Program-made: the position numbers and the translations under genes
NCBI RefSeq assembly: GCF_001905825.1
Contig: NZ_LIVV01000010.1
Span: 186,001-250,000 of the forward strand
From: Streptomyces sp. CB02009
GTDB taxonomy: Bacteria > Actinomycetota > Actinomycetes > Streptomycetales > Streptomycetaceae
Direction: 5' to 3'
Length of the DNA: 64,000 nucleotides
Part shown: in pieces, positions 32,124 to 39,795 of the stretch
Numbering within the stretch: position 1 is the first letter of the stretch
Layout of the letters: every line of letters starts with the position of its first letter
The notes under the pieces: generated by a model
Seen by the model: only the letters and a program-made list of their open reading frames with translations
The model's database searches: none
Told to the model about the DNA's origin: nothing

Positions 32124-33965
32124 TCAGGCACCTGCCTTGGCGAGCGTGGCGGGCGTCTCGTCGTTCTCGTGGAACTCCAGCTGGTTGCGCCGGTTGGCGA
32201 TCATGCCTTCCGGGCGGAAGCGCATGAGCAGGATCAGCGCGACGCCGAAGGCGAAGAGCTGGTACTCGCCCATGAACTGGAGCTTGTTGGGGATGAGGAA
32301 GAGGAGCGAGGCGCCGACCAGCGGACCGCTCATCGTGCCCATGCCGCCGAGGACGACGGCCGCGAGCAGGAAGGCGGAGTTGGGCGGGATCGGACCGGCG
32401 AAGAGGTACTGCTCCGGGGTCACCGTGTAGGTCACGTGGGCCTGCACGGTGCCGGCGAGGCCGGCGAGCGAGGCGCCGAGGGCGAAGGCGATGAGCTTGA
32501 CGCGGAAGCCGTTGATGCCCATGGCGAGCGCGGCGGTCTCGTCCTCGCGGATGGCGACCCAGGCACGGCCGATGCGGGAGTTGCCGCTGCGCCGGAAGAC
32601 CAGCACGACGACCGCCATGATCAGCAGCATCAGGAAGAAGTAGTTCGCGAAGCGGCCGATGGTGAATCCGGCGACGGAGTGCTCGGCGCCGAAGTCGAAC
32701 CCGAAGATGTTGAGGTTCGGGATGGACGCGATGCCGTTGGAGCCGTTGGTGATGTCCGGGCCGGAGGTGCCGTCGGTGTTCATGACGGCGATGCGGAAGA
32801 TCTCACCGAAGCCGAGCGTCACGATGGCGAGATAGTCGCCGCGGAGCCGCAGGGTCGGGGCGCCGATGAGGACACCGAAGACCAGGGAGGCTCCGGCGCC
32901 GACCAGGATGGCGGCCCAGAAGGGGAAGTGCACGCCGAACGGCGAGGTGGGGGCGCCCGAGACGAGGGCGGCCGCGTAGGCGCCGACGCCGAGGAAGGCG
33001 ACGTAGCCGAGGTCGAGGAGACCGGCGAGGCCGACGACGATGTTCAGGCCCAGGGCGACCGTGGCGAAGATCAGGATGTAGACGCCGAGCGTCGCGTACT
33101 GGTCGTCGGTCTGGGTGAAGGGGAAGAGCGCCGCCGCGGTGAACGCACCCGCGATGGTGAGGTTCTGGTGCTTCTTGGTGAGCTGCGTGGCCTGCTGCAT
33201 GAGGCCGGACTTGTTGACCGCGGCGAAGCCGAGGCCGGCCGTGATGAGGAAGCCGACGAACAGCTCGTCGTACTCGGTGCCGACGCCGTAGGTGAAGACG
33301 CCGAGCGCCACGGCGAGGATGCCCGTGATGATCAGGATCTCGACCGCGGAGTGCATCGGGGGCAGCTTGCGGGCGGTGCCGGTGGTGGCGAACGCTTCCT
33401 TGAAGACCGTCCAGCCGTTGCCGGCGCGGTGCTTGAACTGGTCCCAGCCGGTGTCTTCGGGGTCGACGGGGTGGACCGCGGGCCGCTCGAAGGGGAGGGC
33501 GAGGGCGCCGAGGAGGGTGATGAGGGTGGCGAACGCGACGATCGCGCCGCCCGGCTCCAGGTTGACCGGGCCGCCGAGCGAGACGCTGATGGCGGCGACG
33601 GTGTACCAGGTGGTGCCGAAGGCGGCGAGCGCGGCGAACTTGACGGCCGCGTCGGCGCCGGCCGGGGTGAGCCAGCGGGTGCCCTTGACGCCGTACGAGG
33701 AGAGGGCGAAGACGGCGGTGAGCAGTCCCAGGACCAGGACCTGGAGCTGCAGGCCGGCCGGGGAGCCGTAGTACGTGAGGTCGCCGGGGAACGTGGGCGT
33801 CCAGGTCCACGAGAGGAAACAGCTGGCGACGGTGAGGACGGCGCCGCCCAGGGTGAGGGCGCGGGCGGCCTTGACCGGCACGAAGCCGAGGAGGCCGGTG
33901 GCCTCGTCCTGCTTGGAGACCGGTGCTGCCTGGGGGTTCTCGGAGATGGTGGTCATGGTGCTCAC
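32124..33965 (-). CDS. livM: Branched-chain amino-acid ABC transporter permease LivM
   Basis: A 613-residue inner-membrane permease. The C-terminal half from about residue 290 is the true LivM permease (IFATVALGLNIVVGLAGLLDLGYVAFLGVGAYAAA, later GDYLAIVTLGFGEI and PLVGASLLFL). The first 270 residues are an added N-terminal part with several hydrophobic helices, so this protein is about twice the length of E. coli LivM. GTG 33965 overlaps the livH stop (GTGA). ATG 33956 is an alternative start. It pairs with LivH to form the pore. Confidence 0.92.
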   Translation of the reverse strand: MSTMTTISENPQAAPVSKQDEATGLLGFVPVKAARALTLGGAVLTVASCFLSWTWTPTFPGDLTYYGSPAGLQLQVLVLGLLTAVFALSSYGVKGTRWLTPAGADAAVKFAALAAFGTTWYTVAAISVSLGGPVNLEPGGAIVAFATLITLLGALALPFERPAVHPVDPEDTGWDQFKHRAGNGWTVFKEAFATTGTARKLPPMHSAVEILIITGILAVALGVFTYGVGTEYDELFVGFLITAGLGFAAVNKSGLMQQATQLTKKHQNLTIAGAFTAAALFPFTQTDDQYATLGVYILIFATVALGLNIVVGLAGLLDLGYVAFLGVGAYAAALVSGAPTSPFGVHFPFWAAILVGAGASLVFGVLIGAPTLRLRGDYLAIVTLGFGEIFRIAVMNTDGTSGPDITNGSNGIASIPNLNIFGFDFGAEHSVAGFTIGRFANYFFLMLLIMAVVVLVFRRSGNSRIGRAWVAIREDETAALAMGINGFRVKLIAFALGASLAGLAGTVQAHVTYTVTPEQYLFAGPIPPNSAFLLAAVVLGGMGTMSGPLVGASLLFLIPNKLQFMGEYQLFAFGVALILLMRFRPEGMIANRRNQLEFHENDETPATLAKAGA

Positions 33966-34891
33966 GCCCTGTCCGCGACGCGCTCGCCCAGGAGGCCTTG
34001 GGGCCGGGCGAGGAGTACGACGATGAGGAGTACGAAGGCCCAGACGTCGGCCCAGGACTGGCCGCCGAGCTGCTCCATACCGGGGATGTGGCTGATGTAC
34101 GCCGTCGCCATGGTCTCGGCGATACCGAGGACGACTCCGCCGATCATGGCTCCGTAGATGTTGCCGATACCGCCGAGGACGGCGGCCGTGAAGGCCTTGA
34201 GTCCGAGGAGGAAGCCCATCTTGTAGTCGACGACGCCGTACTTGAGGCCGTAGGCGACGGCGCCGACGGCGGCCATCGCGGCGCCGAGGGCGAACGCGAT
34301 CACGATGATCCGGTCCGTGTTGACGCCCATGAGCTTGGCGGTGTCCGGGTCCTGCGCCGTGGCCTGCATGCCGCGGCCGACGCGGGTGCGCATGACGAAG
34401 AAGGCGAGGACGGCCATGCAGATCGGGGCGGCGATCAGGAGGAAGACGTCGCCGGTCTGGATGGTGACCGGGCCGAGCTCGATCGGACCGCCGGGGATCT
34501 GCGGGAAGGTCCGGGCGGACTTCGCCTCGGGGTACCAGACCCACACCGCGTACTGCAGGGCGAGCGAGAGACCGATGGCCGTGATGAGGGGGGCGAGGCG
34601 TGGGCCACCGCGGAGCGGGCGGTAGGCGAACCGTTCCGCTCCGACGGCTATGGTGGTCGCGACGATCACGGCACCGATGATCATGACGGGCAGCGCGACC
34701 CAAATGCTGGTGCCGCCGGGCAGGATGAGCCAGACCGTGAGCGCCCCGAAGCCGCCGGTCATGAAGATCTCGCCATGGGCGAAGTTGATGAGCTGGACGA
34801 TGCCGTAGACCATCGTGTAGCCGACGGCGACGAGCCCGTACATGGATCCCAGTAGCAGGCCGTTGACCAGCTGCTGCGGCAGTTCGTTCAC
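33962..34891 (-). CDS. livH: Branched-chain amino-acid ABC transporter permease LivH
   Basis: A 309-residue permease with about eight membrane helices. Family signatures: LLLGSMYGLVAVGYTMVYGI near the start, NFAHGEIFMTGGF, and GGIGNIYGAMIGGVVLGIAET near the end. The start is GTG 34891 after GGAGG; an in-frame GTG 35 bp further up is not preferred. Translation is coupled to livM by the GTGA overlap. A strong hairpin separates it from livK. Confidence 0.93.
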   Translation of the reverse strand: MNELPQQLVNGLLLGSMYGLVAVGYTMVYGIVQLINFAHGEIFMTGGFGALTVWLILPGGTSIWVALPVMIIGAVIVATTIAVGAERFAYRPLRGGPRLAPLITAIGLSLALQYAVWVWYPEAKSARTFPQIPGGPIELGPVTIQTGDVFLLIAAPICMAVLAFFVMRTRVGRGMQATAQDPDTAKLMGVNTDRIIVIAFALGAAMAAVGAVAYGLKYGVVDYKMGFLLGLKAFTAAVLGGIGNIYGAMIGGVVLGIAETMATAYISHIPGMEQLGGQSWADVWAFVLLIVVLLARPQGLLGERVADRA

Positions 34892-34925
34892 CGCATTGTC
34901 CTCCGAGACTTTCGACGGATGTGAC

Positions 34926-34961
34926 ACCGCGCGGGGAGCCAGGTGCGGCCCCCCGCGCGGT
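34926..34961 (-). terminator. Attenuator hairpin between livK and livH
   Basis: ACCGCGCGGGG and CCCCGCGCGGT form a perfect 11-bp stem with a 14-nt loop, located inside the liv operon after the binding-protein gene. Such hairpins usually make the binding protein far more abundant than the membrane parts by partial termination and 3' protection. A repeated GGTGCTGAGT follows at about 34968-34987. Confidence 0.65.
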
Positions 34962-35025
34962 GAAAGTGGTGCTGAGTGGTGCTGAGTGATGCGGAGTTGC
35001 TGGTGATGCGGGGTGGTGAGGCTGA

Positions 35026-36261
35026 TCAGCCGCCGAAGGTGTCGGACTTGACCGGCTTGAACGCGCCGCCCTCGACCTTGTAGACGGTGAGCTGCTTGTT
35101 GGTGGTGTCACCGAACTCGTCGAAGGAGACCTTGCCGGTCACGCCCTCGAAGGAGACACCCTGCATGGCCTCGACGACCTTGGCGCGCTCGGGGGCCTTG
35201 CCGCCGTTGCCCTCGGTGGCCTTCTTGACGGCCTCGATGATCGCCCAGGTGGAGTCGTACGCGTAGCCGCCGTAGGCCTCGTAGGCCTCCTTGTAGCCCT
35301 TGGCCTTGTAGTTGGCCAGGAACTCCTTGGCGGAGTCGAGGGACTCGATCGGCGCGCCGACGGAGGTGGCGATGTCGCCGTTGGTGGCGGCCGCGCCGCC
35401 GAGCTTCACGTACTCGGGGCTGTAGATCGCGTCGCCGCCGACGACGACGACCTTCGCGCCGGCTTCCTTGATCTGCTTGGCCAGCGGGCCGGCGGCCGGG
35501 TACTCGCCACCGTAGTAGACGACGTCGGCGCCGGAGCTCTTCACCTTGGTCGCGACCGCGGAGAAGTCCTTGGTGTCGGGGTTGATGTGCTCGGTGCCGA
35601 GGACCTTGCCGCCCAGCTTCTCGAACTCGCCCTTGAAGGTGCCCGCGAGGCCGGCGCCGTAGGTCTTCTTGTCGTCGATGATGAAGGCCTTGGTCTTCTT
35701 GGCCTCGTTGTAGACGTACTGGGCGGCGAACGGGCCCTGGATGGCGTCCGTGGTGGCGGTGCGGAAGTAGGACGTGTAGGTCCGCTTCTTGTCGCCGGTG
35801 CTCCAGTTGATGCCCTGGCTCAGCGCCGGGTTGGTGTTGGCCGGGGAGACCTGCACCAGCTTCGCGTCGTCGAAGACCTTCTGCATCGACTCGGCGACGG
35901 AGGAGTTCAGCGGGCCGACGACGCCGAGGACGCTCTTGTCGGCGACGAACTTGGTGGCGTTCTGCTGGCCGGCGGAGGGCTGCGCCTGGTCGTCCAGGGA
36001 CTCCAGCTTGAAGGTCACGCCCTTGACGTAGGCCTTCTCGTTGGCGGTCTTGACCGCGAGGTCGGCGGAGTTCTTGATGCCGAGACCGAGGGCCGAGAGC
36101 TCGCCGGTGAGGGGCGCGTCGAGACCGATGGTCACGGTGACGTTGCCGCTCTCACCGCCGCCCTTCTCGGCGCCCTTGTCGTCGCGCGAACCACAGGCGG
36201 TGAGGGTGAGTGCTCCCGCGGTGACCGCGGTGGTGAGTATGAGCATCGAACGGTTTCGCAC
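35026..36261 (-). CDS. livK: Branched-chain amino-acid ABC transporter substrate-binding lipoprotein LivK
   Basis: A 411-residue lipoprotein. Signal peptide with lipobox LTAC (Cys near residue 23) is followed by a type I periplasmic-binding fold: TIGLDAPLTGELSALGLGIKNSADLAVKTAN, VGPLNSSVAESMQKVF, VSPANTNP, IDDKKTYGAGL and VVYYGGEYPAAGPLAKQ. It captures leucine-type amino acids at the membrane surface and delivers them to LivHM. It is the first gene of the operon. The upstream gap 36262-36818 presumably holds the promoter. Confidence 0.93.
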   Translation of the reverse strand: MRNRSMLILTTAVTAGALTLTACGSRDDKGAEKGGGESGNVTVTIGLDAPLTGELSALGLGIKNSADLAVKTANEKAYVKGVTFKLESLDDQAQPSAGQQNATKFVADKSVLGVVGPLNSSVAESMQKVFDDAKLVQVSPANTNPALSQGINWSTGDKKRTYTSYFRTATTDAIQGPFAAQYVYNEAKKTKAFIIDDKKTYGAGLAGTFKGEFEKLGGKVLGTEHINPDTKDFSAVATKVKSSGADVVYYGGEYPAAGPLAKQIKEAGAKVVVVGGDAIYSPEYVKLGGAAATNGDIATSVGAPIESLDSAKEFLANYKAKGYKEAYEAYGGYAYDSTWAIIEAVKKATEGNGGKAPERAKVVEAMQGVSFEGVTGKVSFDEFGDTTNKQLTVYKVEGGAFKPVKSDTFGG

Positions 36262-36751
36262 GAAGGGTCCTTTCCCTGGCGCGGCCCCCTCGGATGAGGC
36301 GGTGCCGTGAAGCTGCGGAGCGAGGGGTGCCGTTTTGGAACGCCGGGCCGTACTGGGGTTGGTACAGGGCCGTGCAGTAGGACGCGCCCGGCGGCGCGGT
36401 GACTGGCGGTGACTCTAAGCGCAGGTGGGGAGGGTCGGGGAGCGCCGAGGTCAGGATGTGACTGTCTTGTTATGCCGACGGGGAAAGAGTGTGCGCGCCG
36501 GGTGGGAAAACCGGGGCATAGAGGGCTGTAATGCGGTGTTCACATAGTGAGAACGCGCAGTTCCGCTAAGGGGCTTGAGCGATTCTTGGTACTGACGGTC
36601 CGCTCAGCGGACTCTCCGGATATCGGACAACGGCAGAAACCTGAGCGGACGAACCGGCCCCTCCGGTTCGGCGGCCGGCACCCTTTGTGTATGTGACACA
36701 GCGTGACGAAATTCCGGGCGGGGGCTGGGCGGGCGCGGGGTGGGAACGCCG
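36262..36751. promoter_or_regulatory. Regulatory gap upstream of livK
   Basis: About 490 bp without a gene. It contains a perfect GTCCGC-TCA-GCGGAC inverted repeat at 36598-36612, the related GAGCGGAC at 36643-36650, and a GAACCGG-CCCCT-CCGGTTC hairpin at 36651-36669. It also has AT-richer segments typical of promoters, around 36470-36600. The livK promoter is expected here, but I could not fix its -35 and -10. Confidence 0.45.
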
Positions 36752-36781
36752 AAGGGGCGGCACCCGAAGGTGCCGCCCCTT
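36752..36781. terminator. Terminator after thioesterase gene
   Basis: AAGGGGCGGCACC and GGTGCCGCCCCTT are a perfect 13-bp stem with CGAA tetraloop, 38 bp past the stop of the thioesterase (minus strand). It is a strong factor-independent terminator. Confidence 0.8.
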
Positions 36782-36818
36782 GGTCGTGCGTGGCTGGTCA
36801 GGCCCCCTGTGTGACCGC

Positions 36819-37313
36819 TCAGGCGTTCGAGGTGTCCGGAATGCTGGACGCGTCCTTCGCGGTGACCTCACGCAGCAGACACGTCAGCCGCGCCGTGCAC
36901 ACCCGCTTGTCCTGCTCGTCGGTGATCACGACCTCGTACGTGGCCGTCGACCGCCCGCGGTGCACCGGCGTCGCCACTCCGGTCACCAGGCCGCTGCGCA
37001 CCCCGCGGTGGTGGGTGCAGTTCAGGTCCACGCCCACCGCGATCTTCGACACCCCGCCGTGCAGCATCGAACCGATGGAGCCCAGCGTCTCCGCGAGCAC
37101 GGCCGAGGCGCCGCCGTGCAGCAGACCGTACGGCTGGGTGTTGCCCTCCACGGGCATGGTGCCGACGACCCGCTCGGCGGACGCCTCCAGGATCTGGACG
37201 CCCATCCGGTTGCCGAGGTGCCCGGCCGAGAACAGCGCCGGGAGGTCGACACCCAGCGCCGCGTACTCGTCGAGGACCTCCTGCGGGAACTTCACGTGCT
37301 GCTGCTCACCCAT
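36819..37313 (-). CDS. PaaI-type hotdog thioesterase
   Basis: A 164-residue single hotdog domain. The family pattern includes GNRMGVQILEASAERVVGTMPVEGNTQPYGLLHGGASAVLAE, with the His-Gly-Gly-Ala active site region, and GVDLNCTHHRGVRSGLVTG. It hydrolyses acyl-CoA (aryl or phenylacetyl type in the family). ATG 37313 fits the family start (MGEQQHVKFP). It lies downstream of the molybdopterin oxidoreductase on the same strand, with a 65-bp gap. Confidence 0.88.
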   Translation of the reverse strand: MGEQQHVKFPQEVLDEYAALGVDLPALFSAGHLGNRMGVQILEASAERVVGTMPVEGNTQPYGLLHGGASAVLAETLGSIGSMLHGGVSKIAVGVDLNCTHHRGVRSGLVTGVATPVHRGRSTATYEVVITDEQDKRVCTARLTCLLREVTAKDASSIPDTSNA

Positions 37314-37378
37314 GCCCGGCTCCGTTCGTTTCGTACGTCTTCGTACGGCTGGTCTTCCTGAGCTGCCTGAGCAAACGC

Positions 37379-39661
37379 TTAGGCGGATGCGGATTCTTCC
37401 AGACGGACGATCACGGACTTGCTCGCGGGGGTGTTGCTGACGTCCGCCGTCGACTCCAGCGGCACGAGCACGTTCGTCTCCGGGTAGTAGGCCGCCGCGC
37501 ACCCCCGGGACGTCGGGTAGTGCACCACCCGGAAGCCGGGCGCCCGCCGCTCGCTGCCGTCCGTCCACTCGCTCACCAGATCCGCGTACGCCCCGTCCGC
37601 GAAGCCCAGCGCCGCCGCGTCCTCGGGATGGACCAGGACGACCCGGCGGCCCCCCTTGATGCCCCGGTAGCGATCGTCGAGCCCGTAGATCGTGGTGTTG
37701 TACTGGTCGTGCGAGCGCAGCGTCTGGAGGAGCAGCCGCCCCTCCGGCACCCTCGGGTACTCCACCGGCGCCGCCGTGAAGTTGGCCTTGCCGGTCTTCG
37801 TCGGGAAGCGGCGCTCGTCGCGCGGACCGTGCGGCAGCCGGAAGCCGCCCGCGTCCGCCGCGAGACGGGCGTTGAAGTCCTCGAAGCCGGGCACCACGCG
37901 CGCGATGCGGTCCCGGATGGTGGCGTAGTCCGCCTCGAACTCCTCCCAGGGCGTGGCCGATCCGTCGCCGAGGACGGCGCGGGCCATCCTCGCCACGATC
38001 GCCGGCTCGGACAGCAGGTGCGGGCTCGCCGGCGGCAGATTGCCCCGCGAGGCGTGCACCTGGCTCATCGAGTCCTCGACCGTCACGAACTGCCTGCCAC
38101 CCGCCTGCACGTCCTTGTCGGTACGGCCCAGGGTGGGCAGGATCAGCGCGCGCGTGCCCGCCACCGCGTGCGAGCGGTTCAGCTTCGTCGAGACGTGCAC
38201 GGTCAGCCGGGCCCGGCGCATCGCCGCCTCCGTCACCTCCGTGTCGGGCGTCGCCCCCACGAAGTTGCCGCCCATCGCGAAGAACACCTTCGCCTCGCCG
38301 TCCCGCAGCGCCTGGATCGACCGGACCACGTCGAAGCCGTGGTGGCGCGGCGAGACGATCCCGAACTCCTTGTCCAGGGCGTCGAGGAAGGCGGGCGCGG
38401 GCCGCTCGAAGATCCCCATCGTGCGGTCGCCCTGCACGTTCGAATGGCCGCGCACCGGGCACACCCCGGCGCCCGGCCGGCCGATGTTGCCGCGCAGGAG
38501 GAGGAAGTTGACCACCTCGCGGATGGTCGGCACCGAGTGCTTGTGCTGGGTGAGACCCATCGCCCAGCACACCACGGTCCGCTCCGAGGCGAGCACCAGC
38601 TCCAGGGCCCGCTCGATCTCGGAGCGGTCCAGACCGGTCGCGGCGAGGGTCTCGTCCCAGTCGGCCTCCTTGGCCGCCGCGGCGAACTCCTCGTACCCGT
38701 GGGTGTGCTCCCGTACGAACTCCTCGTCGACCGCCCCGGCCGTCTCCAGGACCAGCTTGTTGAGGAGCCGGAAGAGCGCCTGGTCGCCGCCGATCCGGAT
38801 CTGGAGGAAGAGGTCGTTGAGCGCGGCGCCCCTGAGCATGCCCAGCGGGGTCTGCGGGTTCTTGAACCGCTCCAGGCCCGCCTCGGGCAGCGGATTGACC
38901 GAGATGATCCGCGCGCCGCCCGCCTTGGCCTTCTCCAGGGCCGAGAGCATGCGCGGATGGTTCGTCCCCGGGTTCTGCCCGGCCACGATGATCAGGTCCG
39001 CCCGGTGCAGGTCCTCCAGGGAGACGCTGCCCTTGCCGATGCCGATGGTCTCCGTCAGCGCCGACCCCGAGGACTCGTGGCACATGTTGGAGCAGTCCGG
39101 CAGGTTGTTCGTGCCGAACTCGCGGGCGAAGAGCTGGAGCAGGAACGCCGCCTCGTTGCTCGTCCGCCCCGAGGTGTAGAAGAGCGCCTCGTCGGGGGAG
39201 GCGAGCGCCCGGAGCTCCTCCGCCAGGACGGCGAAGGCCCGCTCCCAGGTCACCGGCTCGTACCGGTCGCCGCCCTCCGGCAGCAGCATCGGCTCGGTGA
39301 TCCGGCCCTGCTGGCCCAGCCAGTACCCGCTGCGGGTCGCCAGGTCCGCCAGCGGGTGCGCGGCGAAGAACTCCGGGGTGACCCGGCGCAGCGTCGCCTC
39401 CTCGGCGACCGCCTTCGCGCCGTTCTCGCAGAACTCGGCCACATGGCGCCTGTCCTCTTCCGGCCAGGCGCAGCCGGGACAGTCGAAGCCGTCCTTCTGG
39501 TTGACCTTGAGCAGGGTCCGCGCGGTGCGCCGCAGCCCCATCTGCTCCTGGGCGATCCGCAGGGTGTGCCCGATGGCGGGCAGCCCGGCGGCGGCGTGCT
39601 GCGGCGGCGTGACCTGCGGTGTGTCCTGAACCGGGTCGCCGACCGGCGGCTTGCTGACCAT
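37379..39661 (-). CDS. FdhF/YdeP-family molybdopterin oxidoreductase
   Basis: A 760-residue protein of the formate-dehydrogenase-like molybdopterin family, and its length equals the YdeP group. Visible parts are DGFDCPGCAWPEED near residue 58, FYTSGRTSNEAAFLLQL, DCSNMCHESSGSALTETIG, NPGTNHPRMLSALEKAKA and, near the end, a molybdopterin-guanine-dinucleotide-binding domain with TLRSHDQYNTTIYG. The N-terminal Fe-S binding set of true formate dehydrogenase is not complete, and no selenocysteine is present. The substrate is unknown. YdeP in E. coli is tied to acid resistance. It is divergent from polA. Confidence 0.9.
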   Translation of the reverse strand: MVSKPPVGDPVQDTPQVTPPQHAAAGLPAIGHTLRIAQEQMGLRRTARTLLKVNQKDGFDCPGCAWPEEDRRHVAEFCENGAKAVAEEATLRRVTPEFFAAHPLADLATRSGYWLGQQGRITEPMLLPEGGDRYEPVTWERAFAVLAEELRALASPDEALFYTSGRTSNEAAFLLQLFAREFGTNNLPDCSNMCHESSGSALTETIGIGKGSVSLEDLHRADLIIVAGQNPGTNHPRMLSALEKAKAGGARIISVNPLPEAGLERFKNPQTPLGMLRGAALNDLFLQIRIGGDQALFRLLNKLVLETAGAVDEEFVREHTHGYEEFAAAAKEADWDETLAATGLDRSEIERALELVLASERTVVCWAMGLTQHKHSVPTIREVVNFLLLRGNIGRPGAGVCPVRGHSNVQGDRTMGIFERPAPAFLDALDKEFGIVSPRHHGFDVVRSIQALRDGEAKVFFAMGGNFVGATPDTEVTEAAMRRARLTVHVSTKLNRSHAVAGTRALILPTLGRTDKDVQAGGRQFVTVEDSMSQVHASRGNLPPASPHLLSEPAIVARMARAVLGDGSATPWEEFEADYATIRDRIARVVPGFEDFNARLAADAGGFRLPHGPRDERRFPTKTGKANFTAAPVEYPRVPEGRLLLQTLRSHDQYNTTIYGLDDRYRGIKGGRRVVLVHPEDAAALGFADGAYADLVSEWTDGSERRAPGFRVVHYPTSRGCAAAYYPETNVLVPLESTADVSNTPASKSVIVRLEESASA

Positions 39662-39783
39662 CGCGCTCTCCCTTGAGCGGTAATCCTGCGGCGTACGTCT
39701 CCGATCCTGTCACGCGGCGGTGACAGCCCGGCACCCCGCCGGTGCCCGCGGGAACGGTGGGCGGGATTGTCAGTCGGCCGTGG

Positions 39784-39789
39784 CAGGAT
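39784..39789 (+). promoter_or_regulatory. -10 hexamer of leaderless polA
   Basis: CAGGAT ends 6 nt before the polA GTG (39796), and no ribosome site lies between. The hexamer fits the T/CANNNT pattern seen at other leaderless starts in this window. Confidence 0.4.
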
Positions 39790-39795
39790 CGTCAT

